NCBI GenBank assembly: GCA_945868805.1
Contig: CAMBMO010000025.1
Coordinates: 1-32,166 of the forward strand
Length of the DNA stretch: 32,166 nucleotides
Source: Singulisphaera sp. GP187
Lineage (GTDB): Bacteria > Planctomycetota > Phycisphaerae > Phycisphaerales > SM1A02
Reading direction: 5' to 3'
The translations under genes and the position numbers were made by a program. This document shows positions 23,825-31,761 of the stretch, in pieces. Under the pieces are notes generated by a model that made no database searches, had not been told where the DNA came from, and saw only the letters and a list, made by a program, of their open reading frames with translations. How positions within the stretch are numbered: position 1 is the stretch's first letter; the number at the start of each line of letters is the position of its first letter.

Positions 23825-23881
23825 ATCAACAAGCCCCCGGAAGGGCTCGGCGTGAGGCTTGCCTCCGCCGGGCCTTTTTTT
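23825..23881 (+). ncRNA. Candidate small RNA or attenuated leader
   Basis: A transcript from the promoter just upstream would be about 57 nt and almost fully structured. Hairpin 1 pairs 23832-23836 with 23843-23847 (AGCCC/GGGCT). Hairpin 2 pairs 23848-23852 with 23866-23870 and 23854-23857 with 23862-23865 around a one-base bulge. A T7 tract follows at 23875-23881. A competing pairing joins CAAGCC (23830-23835) to GGCTTG (23856-23861) and would break both hairpins. The rest of the gap, to 24010, shows no strong second promoter. It is either a tiny free RNA or an attenuator for the YdjY operon. No known RNA family was recognised. Confidence 0.4.
23843..23881 (+). terminator. Rho-independent terminator candidate
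   Basis: A 9-bp GC-rich stem with one bulge (23848-23870, CTTG loop) is followed by GGCC and seven T residues, then A and five more T residues. An alternative closing pair, CCCGG (23836-23840) with CCGGG (23868-23872), would bring the stem close to the T-tract. Confidence 0.6.
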
Positions 23882-24010
23882 ATTTTTGCCGTGCGCGTCA
23901 GCGCAGTGAGTTTCGGCGCAACCCATTGGTGATCGAGTCGGCGAGTTGATTGCGCGAGCTCTCGGCATTCTCACCTAACCTGAACAGCATCTTTACGGAG
24001 TAATCGACAG

Positions 24011-24796
24011 GTGATTCGAGCTTCACAATTATCAATGTTCGTCGCGCTCGTCACGCTTGTGATCATCGGGCAATCATGCGCTTCTCCCCAACCGCTCGTT
24101 GACGGCGCGCATGCCAAAGCGGCACCGCCGCCAAGGGCGAGCGAGCCGAAACTCGTTCGAATTGGATCGGACATCGTCGTGAATCTTGCGAATTCGGAGG
24201 TCGTCATTGGCGCTCAGGTCGCAGCACGCATCGGTTGGCTTGAACAACTCGTCTGCAAGGCCGGCACTCGCGAACACGAGTCACTTCTTGCCGTCGAGGC
24301 GAAACCAAAGCTGATTCACGCGGCGCTCCTCGCGGCTGGGATCACGCACGGATCGCCGGGTGAGTGGATCGAACTCGCGCCCGATTCGAGTGGCAAGGCG
24401 ATTCTCCAACTCCGCCCTCCAACGGGCAGCCCAGTCGAGATTCTCGTGCGGTGGAAGAGTGGTGACGATGAGCACGAGAGCAAGTTGTGTGATTGGGTGA
24501 GGAGAGTTCCAGACGATTCGACTGCCAACGCTCTCGTGCCGTTCCCGTGCAATCGGTTCGTCTTCGCAGGATCGCGTGTTCGTCCCAATCCGCCATCGCT
24601 TGGTCCTGGTGAGCACTATGTCGCCGATTACACGGGATCGATCGTTGGACTCGTGACATTTGGTGACGAAGTCATCGCATTTGAAGAAGTGATCCCAGAT
24701 CGCGTGGACATCGCAGCACCCCTTTGGGAGGCGTGGACAGATCGGATTCCGCCAGAAGGAACGCCTGTCGATTTGGTGATTCGCCCTCGGCGGTGA
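24011..24796 (+). CDS. Exported YdjY-domain protein
   Basis: The 261-residue product has a signal peptide ending near GQSC, possibly lipidated. The body contains the YdjY-type pattern: LEQLVCKAGTREHESLLAVEAKPKLIHAALLAAGI, followed by GSPVEILVRWKSGD and a second part ending in the VGLVTFGDEVIAFEEVIPD block. The family is found in many planctomycetes and its biochemical role is unknown. The start is GTG at 24011, with GGAG about 11 nt upstream. It leads a likely operon with the ATPase (21 nt gap) and ruvC (4 nt overlap). The hairpin-terminator element about 130 bp upstream could control it. Confidence 0.8.
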   Translation: MIRASQLSMFVALVTLVIIGQSCASPQPLVDGAHAKAAPPPRASEPKLVRIGSDIVVNLANSEVVIGAQVAARIGWLEQLVCKAGTREHESLLAVEAKPKLIHAALLAAGITHGSPGEWIELAPDSSGKAILQLRPPTGSPVEILVRWKSGDDEHESKLCDWVRRVPDDSTANALVPFPCNRFVFAGSRVRPNPPSLGPGEHYVADYTGSIVGLVTFGDEVIAFEEVIPDRVDIAAPLWEAWTDRIPPEGTPVDLVIRPRR

Positions 24797-24817
24797 TCGG
24801 ATCGTTAGGATGGCAGT

Positions 24818-25540
24818 GTGACAACCCGATTCGCGGCTGAACTCGTAGGAATTTGCAGGCGATACAACCACCCCGATGGTTCGTTTATGGTCGACGCGCT
24901 TCGTGGCGTCGATTTGGCGATCCCGATGGGGCAATATCTGGCGATCATGGGGGCGTCTGGCTCTGGAAAGAGCACATTGATGAACATATTGGGCTGTCTC
25001 GATCGACCAACCGCCGGCGAGTACCGCCTCGACGGTATCGATGTCTCGACTCTCGACGATGAGCGACTCTCGCAGGTGCGCGGACGAAGGATCGGTTTCG
25101 TTTTTCAGGCGTTCAATCTGATTTCCGAACTTACCGTTCAGGAAAATGTCGAAGTCCCGCTCTTCTATCAAGGCTTGACTCGCAGCGAAAGACATGCACG
25201 TGCGCACGAGAAGATCGAATTGGTCGGACTTGGCGACCGTGTCCATCACCGACCTTCGGAACTCTCAGGCGGGCAACAACAACGAACTGCAATTGCACGT
25301 GCACTCGTCTCGAACCCGGCGATCTTGATGGCAGACGAACCGACGGGCAATCTGGATTCATCGACGGGCGAGTCGATCTTGACTGTGATCGATCAACTTC
25401 ACGCGGATGGATTGACCGTCGTGCTCGTCACGCACGATGATCGAGTCGCCGAGCGAAGCGAGCGCATCATTCGACTCAGCGACGGACTTCTCGTCTCAGA
25501 TGTTCCAGGTGGTCGTGCGAAGGCGGTTGCGGATTTATGA
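24818..25540 (+). CDS. ABC transporter ATP-binding protein, LolD/MacB type
   Basis: The 240-residue product has a complete ATPase set: Walker [10 protein letters not shown] (45-53), Q-loop Q97 (VFQAFN), signature LSGGQ (149-153), Walker B ILMADEP (D173, E174), D-loop NLDSS and H-loop H206. The long segment between Walker A and the Q-loop and the phrase [23 protein letters not shown] fit the LolD/MacB/FtsE group. That group powers lipoprotein release or mechanotransmission, not classical transport. No permease gene is next to it: the neighbours are a YdjY-domain exported protein and ruvC. It either serves a permease elsewhere or has lost its partner locally. The start is GTG, with AGGA 7 nt upstream. 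Confidence 0.94.
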   Translation: MTTRFAAELVGICRRYNHPDGSFMVDALRGVDLAIPMGQYLAIMGASGSGKSTLMNILGCLDRPTAGEYRLDGIDVSTLDDERLSQVRGRRIGFVFQAFNLISELTVQENVEVPLFYQGLTRSERHARAHEKIELVGLGDRVHHRPSELSGGQQQRTAIARALVSNPAILMADEPTGNLDSSTGESILTVIDQLHADGLTVVLVTHDDRVAERSERIIRLSDGLLVSDVPGGRAKAVADL

Positions 25541-26085
25541 AAGAGCCGACGAACCCCAGAATCATGGGGATCGATCCAGGGCTCGTTCGAACCGGGTACG
25601 CACTGATCGAACTTGACGCGCGAGGGGCGACGCGAGTTATCGAGGCTGGGATTCTGAAACTTTCTCCCAAGCGATCGGTCGCAGATCGCTTGCGCGATCT
25701 CGATGAAGATCTTCGTGCTCTGATTACCGAACTTCGTCCCGATCGGGTCGTGGTTGAGCAAATCTTCGCGCATTCCAAGCATGTTCGAACTGCGATCATC
25801 ATGGCCCATGCGCGTGGCGTGATCCTGTTGGCAGCAGCTCGCGCGGACTTGCCGATCATGGAGCTCTCCCCAGCGACGATCAAGAGCGCAGTTGCGGGGA
25901 ACGGGCAAGCGACCAAGCGCCAGATGCAACTCGCAGTCACAGCGCAGTGCGGACTCGCCAAGCCGCCGTCTCCGGCCGATGTCGCCGATGCGATTGCGAT
26001 CGCCTTGGCAGATGCACGCCGAATCTGGCGCGCCCCGGCGCGCCTGGGCGCGGTCGTTACGCAGTTCGGTCGGGCGGTTCCTTAG
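25537..26085 (+). CDS. ruvC: Crossover junction endodeoxyribonuclease RuvC
   Basis: RuvC cuts Holliday junctions after RuvAB branch migration. The 182-residue product has the catalytic acids in expected settings: D13 (IMGIDPG), E74 (VVVEQIF), then D148 and D151 (PSPADVADAIAIAL). The substrate-binding stretch ELSPATIKSAVAGNGQATKRQMQ is also present. Length and order are normal for the family. It starts inside the ATPase stop (ATGA), and no ruvA or ruvB is in the window. Its last 29 bp overlap the convergent zinc-ribbon membrane protein gene. Confidence 0.96.
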   Translation: MKEPTNPRIMGIDPGLVRTGYALIELDARGATRVIEAGILKLSPKRSVADRLRDLDEDLRALITELRPDRVVVEQIFAHSKHVRTAIIMAHARGVILLAAARADLPIMELSPATIKSAVAGNGQATKRQMQLAVTAQCGLAKPPSPADVADAIAIALADARRIWRAPARLGAVVTQFGRAVP

Positions 26086-27004
26086 CAAAGGGAATGACTT
26101 CGCCCTCGCCTGCACTCGGCGGAGCGTCGGGAATTCTGGGCTGCTTCGGTGCTCGATGCTCGGGAGTTCGAATCCGCGGAGTTTGATCCCCGGGCGATCC
26201 TGGTTCGGTCGGTCGTCGCGATTCGTGAAGCGCGTCGGCGGCGAGGTCGAGCAGCGAGAATGCCATGATCACACTGGTGATACCGATCAAACAACCAAGC
26301 ACCAAGAAAAACACATTGATTGTCGCGACCCATTCGGGTGGCTGGGTTGGTCCGGCGAACGCGACCGTGATGAGGAACGGCAGGAAGAGGATTGGCGCGG
26401 CGAAGAGTGCGATCGGCGCCAATCGAAAGTGGCTCGGGAGTGGATCTGGCGAAAACTTCCGGATAGTCGCCATCCCGAGTGCCACCGCGGAGTAGTTGTT
26501 GACGCAGACAAGTCCCATCCACGCGATTCTCAGGATGCACAGGATGAGCAGGATCGCCATCGGATTCGTCCTAGTCGAAGTGACAATTGTCAGGATTCCT
26601 CCGCACACTGCGACCGCTAATTCCGCAATCGCGAATCTGCTCCAAGAGGCGAGCATGGGCTCCTGGGCGAACATCGAGAGGTATTTCGTCTGGACAAGCC
26701 GCCAGTGCGCCACGCTGCGAAGTCCGCTCGCGATAGCCAACGCGACCCAAGCCAACTGACCAATCACAGGAACAGCGACGCAACCGAGCCAGAGGAGGAG
26801 CGACCAGCAGACACCCTTTCGGACCTGGATCAACGCCTCGATGACCGAGTTCGTCGGATCGCTTTCGCTGGAGGAAAGCCCAAGCGACCGGCGTTGCTGG
26901 ACCCGCGTCCCGCACTCGGGGCAGACGCCTCCAGTCGTCGCGCGGAGGTCGTACCCGCAATTTGAGCAGGGCAACTTGGCGCGAATGGGTGGCGGTAGAG
27001 TCAT
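26057..27004 (-). CDS. Membrane protein with N-terminal zinc ribbon
   Basis: The 315-residue product begins with a zinc ribbon (C13/C16 in LPCSNCGYDLRAT, C28/C31 in CPECGTRV), a form common in planctomycete proteins. Three to five hydrophobic segments follow (about 60-95, 125-175 and 190-260), then a polar, proline- and arginine-rich tail of about 60 residues. I chose the ATG at 27004 because it puts the ribbon at the very N-terminus. The open frame continues upstream to 27133, through the promoter region of the next gene, without conserved features. No known function. Layout resembles the protein at 14659-15699, which follows rpoN. Confidence 0.75.
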   Translation of the reverse strand: MTLPPPIRAKLPCSNCGYDLRATTGGVCPECGTRVQQRRSLGLSSSESDPTNSVIEALIQVRKGVCWSLLLWLGCVAVPVIGQLAWVALAIASGLRSVAHWRLVQTKYLSMFAQEPMLASWSRFAIAELAVAVCGGILTIVTSTRTNPMAILLILCILRIAWMGLVCVNNYSAVALGMATIRKFSPDPLPSHFRLAPIALFAAPILFLPFLITVAFAGPTQPPEWVATINVFFLVLGCLIGITSVIMAFSLLDLAADALHESRRPTEPGSPGDQTPRIRTPEHRAPKQPRIPDAPPSAGEGEVIPFAKEPPDRTA

Positions 27005-27060
27005 GTCTGCGTTGCGACCCTGTCGCGGGTTCAATCTAGTCAAATCGTTGATAGTTCGAC

Positions 27061-27091
27061 TTGAACTTTCGCGAGTGAATGCGACTATAAC
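27061..27091 (+). promoter_or_regulatory. Promoter candidate for the S41 protease gene
   Basis: TTGAAC (27061-27066) and TATAAC (27086-27091) are 19 bp apart, slightly long. They precede the protease start by about 55 bp in an otherwise non-coding stretch, 27005-27145. Confidence 0.4.
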
Positions 27092-27133
27092 AGTTGGATC
27101 AACGGTTGGATGATGGCTCGGTGGCCCTTTCAC

Positions 27134-27140
27134 AGGAAGG
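27134..27140 (+). promoter_or_regulatory. Ribosome-binding site of the S41 protease gene
   Basis: AGGAAGG is placed 5 nt before the ATG at 27146. This fixes that start in preference to the ATG at 27110, which would add 12 residues ahead of the signal peptide. Confidence 0.7.
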
Positions 27141-27145
27141 CAGAA

Positions 27146-29497
27146 ATGCAGACATTGAAGTGGATCACGACTGGAACATTCGCACTGAGTTTGTCTGTCT
27201 TAGGCATCGCATTCGAGACGGCAGCAAGTCCGACTCATCAGGGAGAAGCGACAACATCCGCCCCGACCGCGCTCTCTGAGTGGAGCGCGCAAGTCTGGAA
27301 TGCGGCGAAGGCGGACGATTTTGCGCAAGTCGATTCTCTGCTTGAATCCGTGCCACCGGGTGAAAGTGATGCGCTCATCGCGATTAATCGGTCGATCCAA
27401 CAACGCGCCCAGCATCGAATCGAAAACGAAGCGACCCGGCTCATCGATCTCGCCAAGCGCCAAGCCGATTTCGCGACGGCGATGGCAGCGAGTGAAATCA
27501 ACTTGGCGATGGTCCATGCGATCAACATGAAGTACCTCATGTCGCCGAACGATTGGCGAACGTGGCTCGATTCGGCGCAGGGTCAAGCTCTCGATGAGGC
27601 CGCGAACGCCGCGACCGATCGCGCAAATAAGGATGGCGATCTGCTTCTCGCCCAAGAAGTCCTCTTCCGCCAGAAGGCATTGCATGATGGCGCTGACACG
27701 GATGATTACAAGCGGTTGGATTCAGCGTTCGACGAATTGAATCGCCGGGTCACATTGATCGTTGAATTCGCGCCGCGCGAGTTTTACCGTTTGCGAAAGA
27801 TGCAGCTGAAGCGCTTGGAAGCGACTGCGAAAGCAGAGGGGAAGGACATTCCCGAAGCGGACGCCGAGGAACCTGAGTACAACGAACTCTTCGCAGATGA
27901 CTGGAAGGAGCGAATCAGGGGCATCACACCGAAACTCGTCCTCATGGGTCTGCGACAAGCCGCGAGTGAGCATGTGACCAATGCCGGGTGGAAGCCTCTG
28001 ATGGAGGGAGGACTCGGATCGGTCGGACTGCTCCTCGACACGCCACAGTTGGTGGAAAATTTTCCGGCGCTCGCGGATCCTGCGAAGGTGCAGGCACTTC
28101 GTGCCCAGATCGAATCAAGCATGAAGCAAGTCGACTTGACCACGAAGATTCTTGGTCCCGCCGATTATCAAGTCGTCATGAACGAGGTACTTGCCGTCAA
28201 CGAACAAGCGGGAATTTTTCCGACGGAAGTGATTCTGCGCGAATTTGGAGAGGGTGCGACAAGTCAACTTTCGAAGGAGTACGAGGACGACTACTCGGAA
28301 ATCATTTGGCCCGACAATCTTCGGCGGTTCCAGCAGAGCATTCAGGGCAACTTCGTTGGAGTCGGAATTCTGCTCCGTCACAATGAAAAGCGAGAACTCT
28401 TAATAGTCAATCCGCTTGAAGGATCTCCCGCTTCGCGTGCAGGAATCCGCCCTGGCGACAGAATCGTCGCTGTGGACGAACAGCCGACGATTGGTTGGAC
28501 GACCAATCGCGCGGTGGAAAACATTACGGGCAAGGTGGGGACGACAGTCAAGCTGACGGTCAAGCGCAACGATGTCGCCGAACCGCTCGACTTTCCGCTC
28601 AAGCGCGCGAGTATCAAGATGCGATCGGTCAATGGTTGGTGGAAGTCCGAGTTGGATGCGCGTGGCAATCCCAAGTGGGATTGGTGGGTCGATCAAGTCG
28701 TCGGTATTGGCTATGTTCGATTGACATCATTCAACGAGGATTCGTTCGACGATTTTATGGACGCGATTCGCCAAATGAAAAAAGAGCGCAAGTTGAACGG
28801 GCTTGTGCTGGACCTGCGGGGAAATCCAGGCGGGCTTCTGAAGTCGGCTGTCGCATTCGTCAATCTTTTCGTTCCGACCGGTTCTGTGGTCTCGGTGCAG
28901 GACCGGGACGGGAAGATGGTCAACAACTTCGTCGCGGAAAGGCACCGGTCTTCGCTTGAGGGGCTTCCACTTGTCGTCCTCGTCAATGGCAACAGTGCCA
29001 GTGCGAGCGAAATCGTCGCGGGAAGTCTGCAAGCGCACGGCGTCGCGGTCGTTCTTGGTGAACGGAGCTTCGGCAAGGGGAGCGTCCAAACTGTGATGCC
29101 GCTCCAAGATGGACCCAATGAAGCGGCTGTGAAGGTGACCGTCCAGTACTACGTGCTTCCACCGATCGAGGGCGCCGAAAAAGGACGCCTTGTTCATCGA
29201 CGAGCATCGAGCGAGGATTGGGGTGTTAATCCCGACATGGTGGTCAAGAACACTCCTCCGCAAGCAGAGAAATCGGGTGAGATGCGGGTCACTCTCGATC
29301 GACTCGACGAGGCTTCAGTTGGTCAAATCGGCGTTGATCTTCGACCGCTGGTGGGCGACCTCATCGCCACCGGAATCGACCCGCAGTTAGAGACCGCGGT
29401 GATGATCCTCGAGGCAAGACTTGCGGGCGATTTGGAAACACGGCACCTTGCACAAGTGCAAGAAAAGCGCGATGCTTTGAAGCCTGCGCCACAGTGA
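27146..29497 (+). CDS. S41-family C-terminal-processing protease with PDZ domain
   Basis: The 783-residue product has a signal peptide (about 1-28, ending FETAAS). A long alpha-helical N-terminal region (to about 390) has no known domain. A PDZ domain follows (about 400-475, GVGILL to GTTVKLTVKR). The S41 protease core is at about 515-660, with the catalytic serine S619 in NGNSASASEI and lysine K644 in RSFGKGSVQ, 25 residues apart as in E. coli Prc. It likely acts in the periplasm, trimming or degrading proteins by their C-termini. The size is well above the roughly 400-500 residues of simple CtpA-type enzymes and nearer to Prc; the extra is mainly the N-terminal region. It stands alone, 45 bp before the pdh promoter region. 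Confidence 0.93.
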   Translation: MQTLKWITTGTFALSLSVLGIAFETAASPTHQGEATTSAPTALSEWSAQVWNAAKADDFAQVDSLLESVPPGESDALIAINRSIQQRAQHRIENEATRLIDLAKRQADFATAMAASEINLAMVHAINMKYLMSPNDWRTWLDSAQGQALDEAANAATDRANKDGDLLLAQEVLFRQKALHDGADTDDYKRLDSAFDELNRRVTLIVEFAPREFYRLRKMQLKRLEATAKAEGKDIPEADAEEPEYNELFADDWKERIRGITPKLVLMGLRQAASEHVTNAGWKPLMEGGLGSVGLLLDTPQLVENFPALADPAKVQALRAQIESSMKQVDLTTKILGPADYQVVMNEVLAVNEQAGIFPTEVILREFGEGATSQLSKEYEDDYSEIIWPDNLRRFQQSIQGNFVGVGILLRHNEKRELLIVNPLEGSPASRAGIRPGDRIVAVDEQPTIGWTTNRAVENITGKVGTTVKLTVKRNDVAEPLDFPLKRASIKMRSVNGWWKSELDARGNPKWDWWVDQVVGIGYVRLTSFNEDSFDDFMDAIRQMKKERKLNGLVLDLRGNPGGLLKSAVAFVNLFVPTGSVVSVQDRDGKMVNNFVAERHRSSLEGLPLVVLVNGNSASASEIVAGSLQAHGVAVVLGERSFGKGSVQTVMPLQDGPNEAAVKVTVQYYVLPPIEGAEKGRLVHRRASSEDWGVNPDMVVKNTPPQAEKSGEMRVTLDRLDEASVGQIGVDLRPLVGDLIATGIDPQLETAVMILEARLAGDLETRHLAQVQEKRDALKPAPQ

Positions 29498-29542
29498 GAG
29501 ACTGTGGCAGAACAGCGTGACAACTATCGAGTTTGAGAGCGT

Positions 29543-29571
29543 TTGCTCCAAGGCGTTTTTCACCCTATAAC
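29543..29571 (+). promoter_or_regulatory. Promoter candidate for the pyruvate dehydrogenase genes
   Basis: TTGCTC (29543-29548) and TATAAC (29566-29571) are 17 bp apart, the optimal distance. The -10 matches consensus at five of six positions. Transcription would begin near 29577. Confidence 0.5.
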
Positions 29572-29578
29572 TAGGGGC

Positions 29579-30721
29579 TTGGAACACTCGCCGTCGACAA
29601 CGAAAACGATTGGTCAATCGCCGAGCGAACAGCAACGGCCACAAGTTCCGATTGCGACTGCGACGGAGTGGTTGCGCGAGATGATGCTCATCCGCGAATT
29701 CGAACTTCGATGCATGCAGGCGTACCAAGACAAGAAAATCGGCGGATTTTGCCATGTGTACATCGGCCAAGAAGCGGTGGCGGTCGGCACGATCGCAGCG
29801 ACCGAAGCAAAAGACCCGATCGTGACTGCGTACCGCGATCACGGGCACGCGCTCGCACGAGGGATGGACCCCAAGCACTGCATGGCGGAGATGTTCGGAC
29901 GCATTGGCGGGTGTGCCAAGGGCAAGGGCGGATCGATGCACATGTTCGACCGTGCGAACAATCTCTTTGGCGGACACGGCATCGTCGGCGCGCAGATTCC
30001 ACTCGGTGTCGGACTCGCCTTCGCGACGAAGTATGAAGATGAAGTCATCAACGGTGGCAAATCAAATCGTGTGACACTAGCGTTCCTTGGCGATGGCGCA
30101 ATGAATCAAGGATCGGTCCACGAGGCGATGAATCTCGCCGGTCTCTTCGACTTGCCCGTGATCATCATCTGCGAGAACAACGGCTATTCGATGGGCACGT
30201 CGATCAGCCGTGGCACCACGATGGGGCACAAGATTGTCTCCAAAGCTGCTGGGTACGGCATGGAAGGTGTCGAGGTTGACGGAATGGACGTCGTCGAAAC
30301 ATATGGCGCGATGAAGCAACTCGTCGACCGAGTTCGCGAGACCTCTCGCCCGATCTTTGTCGACATGAAGTGCTATCGATTCAAGGGACACTCGATGTCC
30401 GATCCGCGCAAGTATCGAACGCGTGAAGAAGAAGAACACTACGAACAAGGCGATCCGATTCTGGTGCTGAAGACCCAACTCGAATCGCGCGGATTCACCG
30501 ACGATCAGTTCAAGGGAATTCAGCGCGATGTGCGTGCGGAAGTGCGTGGCGCAGTCGAATGGGCCGAGGCATCACCCATTCCCCCGACGAGCGATCTCTA
30601 CCGCGATGTCTATCGAGAAAAATGGGGCCCTTACACCGGGTCGAGCGATCCTGAAATGCTCGGTGGCGCAGAGAAGCCGTGCGATTCTCCGGCCATTGAC
30701 CCAAAGGCGGACTTGCTATGA
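29579..30721 (+). CDS. pdhA: Pyruvate dehydrogenase E1 component, alpha subunit
   Basis: E1 alpha, with E1 beta, decarboxylates pyruvate and reductively acetylates lipoyl groups on E2 using thiamine diphosphate. The thiamine-binding stretch GDGAMNQGSVHEAMNLAG, followed by PVIIICENNGYSMGTS, is clear. GKGGSMHMFD and YRFKGHSMSDP are also characteristic of the alpha subunit. The product is about 380 residues. The start is uncertain: the open frame reaches TTG at 29543, but that codon lies in a good promoter, so I placed it at the in-frame TTG at 29579. The conserved part begins near 29660 (ATEWLREMMLIREFE), and the region before it is variable in the family. The stop overlaps the pdhB start as ATGA. 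An acetoin or branched-chain substrate cannot be excluded. Confidence 0.9.
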   Translation: MEHSPSTTKTIGQSPSEQQRPQVPIATATEWLREMMLIREFELRCMQAYQDKKIGGFCHVYIGQEAVAVGTIAATEAKDPIVTAYRDHGHALARGMDPKHCMAEMFGRIGGCAKGKGGSMHMFDRANNLFGGHGIVGAQIPLGVGLAFATKYEDEVINGGKSNRVTLAFLGDGAMNQGSVHEAMNLAGLFDLPVIIICENNGYSMGTSISRGTTMGHKIVSKAAGYGMEGVEVDGMDVVETYGAMKQLVDRVRETSRPIFVDMKCYRFKGHSMSDPRKYRTREEEEHYEQGDPILVLKTQLESRGFTDDQFKGIQRDVRAEVRGAVEWAEASPIPPTSDLYRDVYREKWGPYTGSSDPEMLGGAEKPCDSPAIDPKADLL

Positions 30722-31749
30722 GTACAGCCGCAGGTCAGGGAACAGCCGCAGGTCAGGGAACAGCCGCAGGTCGCGAAATCGAATTCCGAGACGCGGTGCG
30801 CGAGGCGATGTGCGAAGAGATGCGCAGGGACAAGCGCGTGATGCTCATCGGTGAAGAAGTCGCGCAGTACAACGGCGCGTACAAGGTCAGCAAGGGAATG
30901 CTGGAAGAGTTTGGCGCCCGTCGCGTGATAGACACACCTATCAGCGAGTCGGGATTCGCAGGCATGGCGATCGGCGCCGCGATGATGGGACTTCGACCGA
31001 TCGTCGAATTCATGTCATGGTCATTTAGTCTGGTCGCTGCAGATCCGATTCTCAACAATGCGCCGAAGATGCTCTACATGTCGGGTGGTCAATTCGGTTG
31101 TCCGATTGTCTTCCGAGGCAATGACGGAGCGGGCGGCCAGTTGGGTTCGACGCACTCGTGGAGCATCGAGGGGCTCTTCTCGAATGTTCCCGGAATGAAG
31201 ATGGTCATCCCGTCCAACCCATACGACGCAAAGGGTCTGATGAAGACCGCCATTCGCGATGACGATCCAGTCTTTTTTCTCGAGAGCGAGCGCGTGCTCT
31301 CGATGAAGGGCGAAGTGCCCGAGGGTGAGTACCTGATTCCGTTCGGGCAAGCGCGCATCGCACGCGCGGGGAGCGATTGCACAATTGTCGCATTCGGCAG
31401 AATGGTTCACCTCGCGCTCGACGCGGCGGCGGAACTCGAAAAGCAGGGGATTTTCTGCGAGATCTTGGACATGCGAACGATTCGACCGCTTGATGCTGGG
31501 GCGATCGTGCGAAGTGTCAAACGCACGGGGGCGTGCGTCGTCGTCGATCAGTCGTGGAGCTTTGGCTCACCGGGTTCGGAAGTCGCCGCACTCGTGCACC
31601 GCGAGTGCTTTGATGACCTCGACAATTATGTGCACCGTGTGCATTCCGCCGATGTTCCTGCGCCCTATGCGCAGCAACTCGAACAGCAGTACCTTCCCAA
31701 CGCGCGAAGGATCTGCGAAGCGGTGCGTTCGTGCCTCTATCGCGCTTGA
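30718..31749 (+). CDS. pdhB: Pyruvate dehydrogenase E1 component, beta subunit
   Basis: This is the partner of PdhA in the alpha2-beta2 E1. The 343-residue product has family landmarks: GEEVAQYNGAYKVSKGM, VIDTPISESGFAGMAIGAAM, the FRGNDGAGGQLGSTHSW loop, IPSNPYDAKGLMKTAIRDDDPVFFLES and DMRTIRPLD. The first 18 residues are an unusual low-complexity stretch (TAAGQG repeated) encoded by an 18-bp tandem repeat; the conserved fold begins only at REIEFRDAV. The ATG overlaps the pdhA stop by 4 nt, and pdhC follows after 12 nt, so the three genes form one operon. Confidence 0.93.
   Translation: MSTAAGQGTAAGQGTAAGREIEFRDAVREAMCEEMRRDKRVMLIGEEVAQYNGAYKVSKGMLEEFGARRVIDTPISESGFAGMAIGAAMMGLRPIVEFMSWSFSLVAADPILNNAPKMLYMSGGQFGCPIVFRGNDGAGGQLGSTHSWSIEGLFSNVPGMKMVIPSNPYDAKGLMKTAIRDDDPVFFLESERVLSMKGEVPEGEYLIPFGQARIARAGSDCTIVAFGRMVHLALDAAAELEKQGIFCEILDMRTIRPLDAGAIVRSVKRTGACVVVDQSWSFGSPGSEVAALVHRECFDDLDNYVHRVHSADVPAPYAQQLEQQYLPNARRICEAVRSCLYRA
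30724..30777 (+). repeat. 18-bp tandem repeat at the start of pdhB
   Basis: Two perfect copies of an 18-bp unit beginning ACAGCCGCAGG and ending TCAGGGA lie at 30724-30741 and 30742-30759. A third copy (30760-30777) matches for 13 bp and then diverges. The unit is in frame and encodes TAAGQG, so copy-number change would lengthen or shorten the protein by six residues without breaking the frame. Confidence 0.9.
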
Positions 31750-31761
31750 GGACTCTCGACG

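Noticed and set aside
23753-23974. A 73-codon minus-strand frame across the hairpin-terminator element
   Set aside because: Its middle is encoded by the hairpin arms and T-tract, there is no ribosome-binding site, and composition is unlike its neighbours.
24281-25249. A 322-codon frame antisense to the YdjY and ATPase genes
   Set aside because: It crosses two real genes and their junction, with no recognisable domain.
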